From contig CAJNOP010000039.1 of the NCBI GenBank assembly GCA_905250075.1, positions 488,172 through 552,171 of the forward strand: a stretch of 64,000 nt of DNA. Reading direction: 5' to 3'. A model generated the notes under the pieces. It saw only the letters and a list, made by a program, of their open reading frames with translations. It made no database searches and was not told the DNA's origin. This DNA comes from Rotaria sp. Silwood1. Taxonomy: Eukaryota > Rotifera > Eurotatoria > Philodinida > Philodinidae. Both the position numbers and the translations under genes were made by a program. Below, piece after piece: positions 29,115 through 42,500 of the stretch (position 1 is its first letter; each line of letters starts with the position of its first letter).

Positions 29115-31266
29115 TCACTTGATCGTTGATGCTTCCGCCACGATTAACCTGGACAAGATCACGGAGGAACCTTGTGCGTTGGCTTGGCTCCGAAGAACTT
29201 CTGACGCGACTTTGGCGTAGGCGGTATCAAAATCCATTTTCGTAAAATCCACATATATTCGACCCGATGTTAAAAAAGCCAGCCATCCATCAGCTTTATA
29301 ACCAGACTGCACTCTCAGTGGAATTAAGATACGTCGTTTTTCAAATGCAAACTGTGCTTCAGATTGACAATACGGACTCATAAAATAACTCTCACTCATA
29401 CATATTAGAATGCAGCGCGAGTGCTTAATTGCATCAGCCATCACTTGCATCATTGCACCATGCATTTCTTCAAGATCAATCCATACACGAAATTTATTGG
29501 CAATGAGAACTTTGTAAATTCGATGGCATATATCTTTGTCTTTATGAGAATACGATATCATAATATCGTATTGAAATTCACGTTCAGAATTGCCGCATTT
29601 CGAAAATAACTGCCATAGAATGCCATCAGCAGCTTTTTGTAGATAAGGTGTATTTGAAGTCGAAGTGAGCGTTCGTAGGTGTTGAACAAAAGTATTGTTT
29701 TGTCGCAGACAAGTTCCGACCTCTTCGTTAAACGCTAGTGACATGATAATGTCGAGTGCATTTAGTTGTACTTTTGCAGGATCAAAATGAGATTCTGTTG
29801 CACACCGAATGAGGAGTGGAAGACCATCAACCTGTTTCATAAACTCTTCTTTGATTTGATCGTGTTGAACGAGATCTGCAGCGGAACAAATAGATTATGA
29901 AGTAGGCTACTGAAAACAACTTTCCAAGTCATATTTGAAATCAAAAATGCTTACTTTAGTCCAAAAGATTTTTTCGAAAAATTTAAAAAACAAAACTGCT
30001 CTTACTCTTGAGACTACGAAGTACGCTGCGAAGCCGGAGGATTTTGTTTGAATCATCAATTACATTTTTGAGGAATGTGAGAAAGACACTTGCAATTTTG
30101 CTCGGATTCGTCAACACTTTAATGTCCTGCTCAGTTAGAATCGAGGCTAGAATACGATAAGCATTAAACTGCACATATTCGTTGTCAGCAGTAGCCAATT
30201 TCAGGAGTGTCTTAGACAGCTCTTCACTTTTGATGTAGCTGAGTATATTTTGATCCAGGATGAGTAAATATAATTGTAGCAGGAAAATTCCTGCCAAATT
30301 AGTATCCAATTTATCAGATATACTGTTCGATAAGGAGGATAAAATCAAAACAAAAGAATCAACTATTTTGTAACAGTCATTATAAACTTCTTTGCTGGAA
30401 GTTACGTCATGCTGCATGTCGAAATCTAGTATGATATTACCGATTTTTTTCATAGCATGGGTTGTCACTTCACTTCATTGTCGGACGGAGGATGCGTGAC
30501 TCCGTAGCCATTGTGTGAATGGACTCAGCAAGGCAGTACGCATAATAAGACAGAATTCATCGCGACGATTCCCTCCATACCAAACGAAATAATCAGTACA
30601 CGTGTCAAGCAAGAGTGTTTGTGCTTCATTGAGTTTTTTCAACTTAGCTATTTGCTTGAAAATATCGACAAGAAATGGTGAGCACACACATTTGACTATT
30701 GCGTCCAGAAGTAATTTCAGCAGCGGATCATTCTGAATTTCGATTCGACCTTGGGAGATATGATAGATAGCTCTCATCATAAAATCGACAGCCTTTATTT
30801 GAGGGTCTTGTAAATATTTGCCATTTGTAGCAATCTCTGTAAGACATTCGCTAAGCTCATCGACCAGAGGCTTGTAGATAAGAAGTTCTTTAAATCGGAT
30901 CACATTGACACTGTTGACATGGGAACACATTCGGGCGAATGAGGTCGAAATTTCGAGAAAAACTTCGTTAGAAAATTTGTCGAGCACTTGATCACGTCGC
31001 CATCGACGCAAAATATCAAGATAATAATCACGAAAAATAATAAATAGTTGATGATCGATAATGCCGAGCTCTCCACACGACTTTATATTTTGTATATGAA
31101 TAGACGCTAATATTTTTATGATCGTACTGGCATCATTCCTTAGATTGTGTTTATTTAATTCGCTAACAATGGCGTCCAAAGATCTCTTGAATTGTTCGGT
31201 GGTTATAGACATTCCTTGCTCTTCGATAAAAGCGCATTGTTGATCAATAATCATAGATCCAATCAT
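29115..31266 (-). pseudogene. ARM-repeat/TIR-domain protein with an in-frame TGA
   Basis: Two exons: 31266-30006 and 29875-29115 (intron 130 nt, phase 1, aag a|at ctc). Together 673 codons. Residues about 20-510 are helical armadillo-like repeats (for example LDAIVSELNKHNLRNDASTI; ALDIIMSLAFNEEVG). Residues about 518-650 are a TIR domain: YDIMISYSHKDKDICHRIYK (box 1), RVWIDLEEM (BB loop), SPYCQSEAQFAFEKRRILIP, and GRIYVDF. The Glu of CQSE sits where the NAD-cleaving Glu of SARM1-like TIRs lies. One codon breaks the frame: TGA at 30477-30475 (codon 264) between SSVRQ and SEVTTHAM; both sides continue in the same frame and same repeat type. So this is either a recent pseudogene, a sequencing error, readthrough, or two genes. 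ARM-TIR genes are expanded in bdelloids (family knowledge, unquantified). Confidence 0.8.
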
Positions 31267-32329
31267 GATAACACAAGCTTATATTTCAAATCAAGAGAGA
31301 TAGTCTGTGGACATATATACATGAGTCATCCAATCAATGTAGAAATCGATATCCACTAATGCACTTAGTCCAAACTGAAGGGTCAGAAAAAACAAATTTG
31401 ATAAAAACGTATAGAAACAACAGGTATATTTACCTGCATATTTTGTTTTCAGGAAAAGTGAGTTTCACCTAGATAATGGCGCTACACTACATGCGGAATT
31501 CAATTATAGTATTATCAATTTTGTGTGAGAATGAATCGACGCGAAAGATGTCAGTAAATCAGTGCTTTTATTTTGGTTTAGTTCCATGATTATACTGGGT
31601 CAGAAGAGTTTGACTTCATAAATAATCTTTATTAGTGATGTACTTCATATGCTATTAATAAGAGCTTCCAAAAATGAGTTTCATCCTAGGTGTCGCCACA
31701 CATAGTGCATTCGACATTGATTGGTGTTTCCCCATTACTTTTTGCCGTCAGACTACGTACTAAGAATTGATTTTGTTAGAACGGTCGTATGATATACCAA
31801 TTGTGTTTTTTTTGTTGTCTGAAAGTATTGCGCTGTTTCTCAATCAATAGAAATTTTAGGAGAGAGCGCTCAATATTGACATTGTCAACTGTGTACCGTC
31901 GATGTTGATGCTTGACGACAGAAAGAAAAAGACAGAAGAAATGAAAAATTTATTCTGCATCACTCAGGTGGCATGAAGATTGTGATGTAAAAAATGCTTA
32001 TATTGCTGCGTAAATTATTATACGAGGTATACTTTGTTATTGCTACAGTCACAATGACAAAGTGTTGTTCATGGCCCATTTTTGCAATGAATGCAGAAAT
32101 GTTTGATTCGTTAAACTCAAGAAATTTTTTTTTTGGAATGTTATGATGACTTCTCATGCTTTCTAACAAAATTATTTTTACATCTGCCTGTCCACACCCC
32201 ATATAGGATACAGAAAAGTGGCCCAGAAGAAATCTGTTCAATTACGACAGCTATTCAAAATTTTGTATACAGCTTTTATGAGCTTAGTAGATTGATTTCC
32301 AGGCACAACTTGAATAAAAAAGTTTGTTC
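31267..32329. other. upstream region of ARM-TIR, no gene seen
   Basis: No supported frame. A minus frame at 31960-32241 has no features. Confidence 0.5.
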
Positions 32330-32960
32330 TCAATCCTGAATAGATTTGATTTTGAATAATATTAACCAAAGAAAATCATTTGTATGCGGAATATTAGCAA
32401 TTTTTGTTGATTTTAATTGTTCAACAATTGCTTTTATTTGAGCATTGAATATGTTATGTGATAAAACTTTATTAATAATTATGTATGTATTAGAAAATTC
32501 TTTTAAAGTATCGGATACCATTTCTGTTACTGTTCGACAAAGTAAAGCAACTACTTGAAAATGCGATACTATCATAATACGATAATCTAATGAATAATAG
32601 TTACTCATATTGTAATCAGATAAACATGATATAAATGTCTGATTAACCAATTAACTTCTACATATTGGATGATAGTATAAATCCTATAAAAGAAATTGAT
32701 CATGACGAATTGAATTTTGTTAACATGGACATGAAAGTATAGTTGGATATTGAATAGAAAGTTTTTCAAAAGTAACTTCAGTTGGTGTTGGAACAGACAC
32801 AGTTTGTGTACGAACATTGAAAGTAGTGAAAAACAATAATAATACTGAGACTCAAAACCAATAATAAAAAGAGGAAAATTCTTGTAGCATGTACTATTTC
32901 GACAATAGATAATTCTTCTTTATCATTAAAAAGATTTATCTTGATCAAAAGATAATACAA
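32330..32960 (-). pseudogene. broken member of a bdelloid single-pass membrane protein family
   Basis: Minus-strand pieces in shifted frames. First comes a membrane anchor (HATRIFLFLLLVLSLSIIIV, about 32898-32840). After a frameshift follow TVSVPTPTEVTFEKLSIQYP and TILSCPC (about 32815-32700), the usual cysteine motif, then stops at CPC*, FLL* and CRS*. A last open part (VNQTFISCLSDYN through LLCRTVTEMVSDTLKEFSNT to FLWLILFKIKSIQD) ends at 32330. Order and motifs (TM, tPT..FE.L...YP.TL.CPC, then a QVVALLC-type helix) fit a large family I recall from bdelloid proteomes with no known function. At least three stops and one frameshift make it non-functional, and its C-terminus is short. Confidence 0.65.
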
Positions 32961-35900
32961 TCCTCTAGTTTTACTCTCATGATCGTAAGATATTGTTTCT
33001 GCTATTTTAGATATTGTGCAATAGTGTATTTAATTTAAATTTATAATAGATAATTGTTGAAGATATGACAAAAAAAAATATGTTTGTTACCAACTAATAT
33101 AATCAAAATATCGTAATAATATGCTTCTGCTCTACGGACTCGTTGAAAATTGTCAATTATATAAAAACTTCATTCAATTATTTAATTGGTTTGCAAGATA
33201 AAATATGTATTTTTCACAAATTCTGCTTTCTTCTGAACATTCTTGCTTTTATATTAATTACCATTTCAAATATTCCAACACATGAAAACCTTAAAAATGT
33301 CATCTGTTTTTCTAAGAAGTTATTAGAAAATTGCTTTAAATTATAAAATACTTTTCAAATCGTGGTAGATCATGTCGAAGTATGCAAGTGATTTAAAACA
33401 TTTGCAATAGTAACATATAATTATAGGACAACCATACATGCATGAAAACACCATTCAGCATTATGTTTTAAAATAAAGCATGAGTAGAGATATTTAAATT
33501 TTTGTTCATACAGAAATGTCCATGCTCCATTATTACTTATTTATTCAAGGTATATTATAAATAGAGCAATGCTAAAGCATTTGTTGTGTGTATGTATTAC
33601 GTAAATAAGCAGAATTTCGATAAATTCAACGTGTCAACACGAAGTAATTACATTTATAATTTACATGTTGCTACGTGCATAAATTTTGTTTCTTCTCTAA
33701 CATATGCAGAAGATATGAGAGGAAATCATATCTGTACATGTAGCACTTTGAGTTCAGGTCACATGTTTTTTATTGTCAATCTCTGTGGAGCGTAAATGTT
33801 CTTTTCACTTCGACATCTACTAAGACTTCCATAGCGACACCATCAAACTCCCACTGGCTCAATGCAATGCGAATAAATCAGTATGTTTATTCAATGATTG
33901 ATATGTTTCATAAAAACTTACTTCGGATTGTTTACAAATCAGAGCATATTTCCTGTTTGCAGTCATTTAAATAGTATATCGTAATAATTATTTTCATTTT
34001 TAGACCTTTAGTACTTCATCTCATAAATCGTTCACACTCATTCTTACGAAGAAAATACGTCAAGTAATTCCTCCCTTTTATGCTCATATTCTGTACATAA
34101 GTAGGATTCGATGAGAACAATAAGAGATCCAAACAATTTATGGTTATTTTCTATTATTCAACAGTTAGAAACGTTATACTGAATTTTGACTTTTTAGCAG
34201 GTTATTATAATGAAATTTGAATCAAAGAAGTTTCACTTGATATATTTTATATGCTGCGTCTTTCTCGAGATATTGAATTTACAATGAGATTTATTAACAG
34301 ACAAAGTTTCAAATGACAAAATGTTTATCTGATTTTTCTCAATAATAAAACTTTCCAACAATAGATAATCAACACGAAAGATTTTAGACTTTTCTTAGTC
34401 TCATATAATCCTACTTATAGACAAAATATGAGCTCGAAAGTGAGAAATTAATTAGAGCATCTTTCTAGTTATAGCTATATTGTCCACAAAGAAATACGTT
34501 TTACGATAATAATATTGTATTTTGCTATTTATATAATTTCACAAATGCGATGTCGACGAAATGTCGAATAGTTTGGCTCTTTTCTTCGTATATAATATTT
34601 CATTTTCTTGCTAATATTTTATAGAAGATTTACTAATTCAATGACAATTAAAACAATTAGTTAATAGAACTCTATAGCAATCAAACAAGAAAATATTCCA
34701 AAGTGTTGTTATTATTTTATATTTTATGACTCGGTTATTTATAAACGATATGTTATATTCACTTTAGCTTTATTGAAACACTTTTTTGTGTAGATAGATG
34801 AGCAATTTTATTGTTAATCTCAATTATAAATTGATAGTTTTAATATTCCCATCCCTTAAAAAAGACAAATTTTGTCAAAAAGATCAAAACTGACACATAT
34901 ACCATATGAGAAAATAGTTCATAGCCTCATCTTTCATAAGCGACACGATTTTTTATTCAGTATTTTGTTTTTTTTGCCAACAATTTTTGATGATTTCCAT
35001 CACTTTCTGCATGAAAAACATGCTTTTCTCAGAAAAAACTAAGAATATTTTCCCTTTTTTTTCTTCGTGTATGTGTTTTTCTTTCTGCGATTCAGAATTC
35101 TCTATGAATCTTTATTCTATTTATTCAATTGCTCTTTGTTTGCTTGAAAAAATATTTCGACATGTAGAGTATGATAAAGTTCCTTTTTGGCAATAAGCTT
35201 TTGTCGCTAGTATATAGAAAAGTAGTTTCATAATTAGAGTACCATTTTTTGAGACATTGAACTTATCTTCCTCTAAAAAGTGAGAATTTAAAAAAGAAGA
35301 CTGTCACGCGTTGTATCCTAACATGCTCTTCCAAACAAACAAAAAGTTAATCATATAGAAGGATAGTTCATTGAGCATTTTGAATTGTCAAATGAGCTAT
35401 TTTTGAATGTTTATTTGTTACATATCTCTGGCCCAAGATCAATCTTTGAATGGAGCGAAGGAGAGGTATTAACAATGACACTCAACTCCCAAAGACCATA
35501 GCTCATTTTCAAAAAAAAACTATAAAGTGCCAATGCTTCTTTTTGACAAGACTATCCCTTATTTATGTTTTTTTCTTAATTTTTATCTATAATCAGTAAT
35601 GGCTTAGTTTATTCATAGAGATTAATCGATAATTGGTCTTCAAATCTGTACACTGTTTGATATAGATAATTTTTTAAGCATTGATCTACATTTCAAAATT
35701 TTATGTGCTCTATGATAAAATTTTCATTTTAACAATCTATCACTTTTTTGGAACAACCTACTTTAAAAAAATGAATTTTTTCGATTAAAAAAATAATTCT
35801 TAAAATAATTTTTTGTATATATTAAGAAGACTAAACTTTCATTATACGTAAGATTCTGCAAGCATTTAGAATAGTTTATATATTAGATTGTAGAATATCA

Positions 35901-36590
35901 GTTAACACACATGTATATTAATGAATCTTTATTCAAACAATGAAGCATAGCAGTAAAAAAATGTGATAAATTATACAATTAACTACAATGAAGAACAATG
36001 ATTTCAATTTATTTTTGATAATATAAGTTGATATCGAAGTTACTTGATGAAATATATCAGAGCTGTTTTCATGAACATTTACGTAAAAAAACATTCTATA
36101 ATCAATATTTGTCCGCAGAAATAGTCGTTAATATTAATAATAATGGCTCGATATGTCAAAATTGAAAAAATGGAAATCAACCAGTAAGGAATTCTCCACT
36201 AAACTGGACTGATGGTTTACCATTACCGGTTGCAACGTTGCTCCTTATCATTTCATCCTTATTGATGCTCATTACTTTACTTTTTGATCAACAGTCTACT
36301 AATTTTCTTTATACTGTTATTATTACCTCAATAGGATGAATCGAACGCCCAATCAATTTTTCTGTCGCTTCGTGTCGGAAATTATCAATACGCGATGCGT
36401 AGCTCTTTTGGCTTGTTTAGATTTTGGTTATTTAAAATTTTGCAATCTTGCGTTTCTTTGTATCAATATATATCATGTATAGGCAACGCACGTGTATCCA
36501 GCCAAGCGCACCGAATATAATAAAACATTCGCGCTACGTGCATATTTCGTTTCTGATATCTCTCAAACATAAAAGACAATACATCACATC
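32961..36590. other. gene-free region with a decayed palindrome
   Basis: 3.6 kb with no supported gene. Contains the inverted repeat at 34065-34450. Remaining frames are short and Phe/Lys/Asn-rich. Confidence 0.55.
34065..34450. repeat. decayed foldback element
   Basis: Left arm from about 34065 (cctcccttttatgctcatat, then cataagtaggat) pairs with right arm ending about 34450 (atcctacttatagaca, then aaatatgagctcg). Arm similarity runs for about 100 nt at clearly lower identity than the elements at 15178 and 43944, so older. Confidence 0.7.
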
Positions 36591-39500
36591 ATGAGTGATA
36601 AGCAACCACTATTGTCAACTGTAGATCGTTTTTCTATTCATAATTGCAATAGCAATAGAAGACAATCAGTGATTAATAAGTATAAAAGAAATAAATTTTA
36701 GAGAAGTTTCAGCAACAATAACTTATTCATGTAGACTTTCGAATTGGCGTCAATATTTCTCGTTCAAACAGCTCGACCAAAAGTATGAAAATTTGGATAA
36801 TGATAATGATCGCACTAAAGATGAACCAATTGTTGGATATTTTCAACTGGTAAGTACAAGAAAAGTGAATACATATTGAACAAAAGAGTGTTTCTTTTAC
36901 TTTTTGATAGTTTCGTTTTGCTGATCGACTTGATCTTATCATGATATTTCTCGGATTATGTACCGTCGTAATATACAGTATGGTCTTTACAGCGTCTTTA
37001 GTTATTTTTAGTCGACTTACGAGTGTATTTGCGTCGCAATCGTTTATCGGTCGATGCTCCTCACAGCAAAACGTATCGATTACTATTAACAATAGCAGAG
37101 GGTGTCCATCGAATACTGAGCCAAATATGTTCACCTACGATCAATCGCAAAAGTAACTGTTGATGACAGAAGATGCTAATATACTCTACCTTTTTTCCTT
37201 ATTCACTGTTCATGAATTCTAGGCTCCGTTCAAATGATAGTACTACCTCAGCGTTGCTATGGCCATTTTCTACCAGCAATCTTCATGAAGATGTGACACA
37301 CTTATTAATATGGCTGTTAAGTAAGCAGGAAAAATCTAACTTTGTAGGCATCAGCTAGAAAAACGGTTTGCATCTTGAATGTATATAGTCATTGTTTCCA
37401 TTCAATTCGTGTGCCTTGCTGCTCAATATTTTGTCTTTACAGTGGTCTCCAGACGACAAATCTCTGGAATACGTATTCGTCTTTTACAATCACTTCTGCA
37501 ACGCGTATGTCAATCACATTCATCTTCATACAGATATAAAGAATGGAAAAAAAATGAATGGTCTCCTCATTGTTCTCTCAATTTCTACATTGATTATCAT
37601 CGTTCATACTTGTACTTGGTTTGAAACTATACATTGTGCCATTCTCTGTAAAATTATATGTTGTGAGACATGACTGAGATACAATGCTTAAGTATATTGT
37701 AAGAAAAGTTATTCCTACTCCTACCATACTCCAACGATGGTGACAAGCATTTCCTAGGAGTTTACAGTATATATCCCATAGTTTGTGACAGTTTTGAGGG
37801 ATCTTTTATGTATTACTCATTAGTTCCCGAAGATATTGCGAAAAGCATAGATAGGTTTCACATTATAGTTCGAGTAATTTCCTTGTGTTCTGCATTTTAA
37901 TTCCGTAGAAATGACATTGAAAGCAATTATACTCGATGACAATAGTCTTCATCTTTTTTCAAACGCCGCAGAATTTTATGCAATAATCAAGTACAATTTT
38001 CAAACTTTTTCTTTTCAACTATTGTCCTTTGGTATTCTCATTCTCACATCACCGTAGATTGTTTCGTTACGTTGCCATGGGTGATAATACCAATGAATTT
38101 TGTAAAATAGTCGTCAAATATGATGAGCTGTTTCAGATAAGAAAATTATAACGTTTAACAGTCTCAAAATACAAGCTTTAATATTGTAATAGTTTAAATA
38201 TAGCAAGAGTAAAAACTAAAATATAAAAAGAAAATGAGAATTATACTTAATAGTTTTATATAAATCGTGAAAATCTGAAAAAGGAAGACTAAATTCATGG
38301 AATAAAATATACCTTTTGTCGCAGCTAGGAGAGAGCGATCAATGGACAGTGTATATTTTGAAAAAGAGCTTGTGTCTGAACACGGATGACAAACGAAGAA
38401 GTTGAAAACACGAGGAGCAGCTATTTATTGAGCTACGACGCCATGGTAGTTAGCTGTCAAACATGTTTATCGGTTCTTTTTCTTTTTCTCTATCTCTCTC
38501 TTGTTTTTAGAATATTTCCTATTGCGATACAAATTCAATCAGTCAGTTCAGTGTCAAATTGTTCAAGTAAGTCATTTTTTGGCAGTATTTACAATAGAAA
38601 CGATATCTGCCTCTCTCATATCGTCTCATAGTAACATCGACCATATGAGTAAAGCCATCAGCTTTGAAGTATCGAAGTTCCTTGCAGCATTATTGTCCAT
38701 TATTTCCAGTGTCGGTATTGCATTAATCAGCAACTGGAGATTGACACTTGCAATAATATGCACTGCCCCATTTGCTTTTGTCGGCTCATATGTCTTTTCA
38801 AAGGTAGATACAGTTGCTTTTTATTGATTTAGCTTATATTAACTCTACAAGATCATCACTAAAGAATCAAGAAAAGAATTGGATATGTATTCAAAAGCTG
38901 GAGAAATCGTTCAAGAAGTGTTCAGTTCTCTTCGCACTGTACTTTCGCTCAATGGTGGGAAATTTGAAGAGAAACGGTAGTAAATATATCTATTGTTAGA
39001 GGAACTTTGTAAAATATTAACCATGATCATGTTCGAGTTTTATTGTCAATCTAGATATGAGCGCGAATTGCAAGCGACTCGTAGAAGTAGTGTCCGAAAG
39101 GCTGCTGCACTTGGGCTTCTCACTGGATGGAGTTATCTGATAGGATACATGATTTATTCAATTGGTTTTTCTTTTGGTTCATCTCTCATGCATCACGAAG
39201 GACCTGACAAACTCAGTTTCAGTAATCTTATTCTGGTAAGTTATTCAGTTGACAAATAAGATTTCGAAAACCAATAAATTCTCGACATTTGAGTAGATAG
39301 TGATTACTTTAGCACGAATTATCACTAATATTCCATTTCTTGGTCCTTTCTTTCAAATGTTGGAAGAAGCTCGAGGTGCTTTGACACCTGTTTTTCGATT
39401 GATTGATGAAGTATAGTTATACCTAATTTACAATATTGTCTCTTCAGTATTGCATCATATAGGAAAAAAATACAAGTTTCACTGAAACAGAAACATTGGA

Positions 39501-42500
39501 AGATTCGGGTTCTCCTGAACTATCTATCAACATAAATGATGATATTCAGTTTGACAATGTCAACTTTGCCTATCCAGCTCGACCAGATGTCTTCGTTCTA
39601 CGAAATCTCACACTGACAATTTGTTCCGGTCAGACAATAGCTTTAGTCGGATCAAGTGGTTCTGGTGAGTACTTGCCAAAAAAGCATATCGGAATTTGAT
39701 AGTCTATAGTTTGTTAATCGAATAGGCAAGAGTACATGTATTTCCCTTCTACTTCGTTTTTATGAACCTTTATCGGGTTGCATTGCAATTAATAATCGAT
39801 CGATTACTGATTGCAATGTCAAACAGCTTCGACAAAAGATTGGTGTTGTCAGTCAAGAACCTGTATGTCTGCCTTTTTCTATTCTGATTTTTGCACTTGA
39901 TATTGTTCAATGTAGATTCTCTTTGCCACAAGTATCTATGAAAATATTCGATTTGGTAAAGAAAATGCAACAAAAGCTGAAATTGAGGAAGCAGCACGTC
40001 AAGCCAATGCACATGATTTCATAATGCAATTACCGAATGTTTGCATTGAATAATCTTTTTTAATGACATATGTTACGTTTTCTGTTTTCATAGAAATATG
40101 ATACGGTTGTTGGTGAGAGTGGTGTTCAGTTGAGTGGTGGTGAAAAGCAACGTGTAGCTTTGGCTCGCGCTCTTGTTAAACAGCCTGCCTTGCTTTTGTT
40201 GGACGAAGCAACAAGTGCTCTTGATAATACCAATGAGAAGATTGTGCAAGAAGCACTCGATCAAGCATGCAAAGGTTCGCACATATCTTTCTGTTCCAAT
40301 CATACCATTTAAAGCTGTTCATAGATCGAACAACTATTGTGATTAGTCATCGTTTGTCAGAAGTTCAAAATGCACATCGAATATATGTGTTGGATAATGG
40401 ATGTGTCATCGAACAAGGTACACATGAGACACTAATGTCACAGGAAGGAAGTCGATATTGTGAGATGATGAAAGCTCAACAAAAAGAAAAAACACAAAAT
40501 GATATCGATGAAAAAAAGAGCACCGAACAAATCGAAGATGACGATCAAAGACAAATAAGTATGTACAGATTTTAAGAAAAAAAAAAACTTTGAACAAGAC
40601 CATTTGTTTTAATTAGCTGAAAGCTCTCGACATCATAGTCATAGCGAACTTGACAATGAAAGTAAAGTAAGAGAGTTTGAATTCAGTTGGGTTCCGATAG
40701 TTTTTAGATGCACAATGTTCTTTTCATAGGCCTCATCGGATGTGAATCGTCGACCTGTTTTCTTGCGACTTTTGCTTATGAATAGACCCGAGGGGATCAT
40801 TATTCTGATAGGCTGCGTTGCCTGCCTAATAATTGGAGTAAATCAATCCATTCATGCTATTCTACTCTCTCTTACAGTATCTGTAAGTTATTTTCATGCA
40901 AAGAATAACCCGAATTGTCGTAATCGATTCTTCAAAGGCATTTGGAGCATGTACCTACAAAGAACGACAACATCAAGTTTTGAAATTTTCTCTTCTCTTC
41001 TTGTTAATGGGTATTGTCCTTTTGGCTATACGTCTTATTCAAGTAGGAATATATTACATGAAATGTTTTATATTTTCTGAATCAATAGTACACTGCATTT
41101 GCTGTATCTGGCTCAAAGTTGATCGAGCGTATTCGCATCAAAGCCTTTGCGCACTATTTGCGCCAAGAAATAGCTTTCTTTGATCGCCCTGAGAATAGTT
41201 CTGGAGCTATTTGTAATCGTCTCTCATCCGATGCGTTGGCTATTCAGCAGATGGTTGGCAGTTATCTAGGCATCGTTTGCGAATCAATCGCGACATTTCT
41301 AGTTGGTATTATGATCGGATTTTGGTTCAGTTGGCAGTTGACATTAATCGCATTCATCTATATTGTTGTTATATTTGTTGTTGCTTTGCTGCAAATACGT
41401 AGGCAAGCACGACTGAACAAACGCTGTGATTGTGTTCTTGGATCGGCAAGTTCGGTGAGAGGACCATGTCGATTGAAATATCATGCATATTGGAATGTTG
41501 ATGCTGCATCTACTTTTTTTAATAGTTTGCTGTCGAAATCATTCACAATATGCGCACAGTGAAACAATTGGCAAGTGAGGCAGAATTTCTACAGAAATTC
41601 TCAAGTTTTGTTTTTGAGGAGTTCAAGTCAGTCTTTTCATTACTTTTTCCTTAATCTCTGTGAAATATTTTCGCATAGAATTCGACGAAACGATACAATA
41701 ATATCCTTCCTTGTATATGGTCTTTATTGGGGAACGAAAACATTCAGTGTGTTAATTCTCTTTTGGGAGGCTCTCATCCTTGTTGAACGCAAAGAGCTGA
41801 ACATCAACAAACTCACTATGTAGATAAATAAAAAGCTTTAAGATCTATTTTACTTACAAATTCTTCTAGAGTGTTTGCCTATCACATTTTCATCTTGGAA
41901 TCCGTACGATGTATTACGACTTTGTAAGTCATTTCTTCAGTCAACTTTGTTTCTTCAAGGGTTTTATTTAGGACACGACAAATGGCTGACTCATTATCAG
42001 CAGCTCGAAGCTTTTTCGATTTATTCGATCGAACATCAACTATTGACAATAGTTCCAACAATGGTCAACAATTAGTAAGTCATTTATTTAGTAAAAGACT
42101 TTGTGTTGAATAGATCAGTCTTATCTCATTGTTAAAATATGTTGATGACAGAGTGATTTCCAAGGTGCAATCGAATTTAATCAAATCAAATTTGCATATC
42201 CATCTCGACCAGCATCCTGCATTCTAAATAAATTTCAGTTGACGATCAAATCTGGTGAGTTTATCACATGTATTTTAAGTTTAGTTTATGATAAAACCTT
42301 TGTATTTGTCAATTAGGCCAGCGTGTGGCTCTTGTAGGTATGTTCAAGTTAGTTGTTACCTATTCAAACTGATTATATAATCTATATACAAAGGTGCATC
42401 TGGTTGTGGAAAATCAACAGTCATTCAGCTTTTAGAACGTTTCTACAATCCTCTACAGGGTCAAATCGTAAGTATTTTTCTTTTATGCTGTCTAAATATT

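Noticed and set aside
30464..30490. A 14-nt GT-AG interval spanning the ARM-TIR TGA as an intron
   Set aside because: Far too short to splice, and no polypyrimidine tract.
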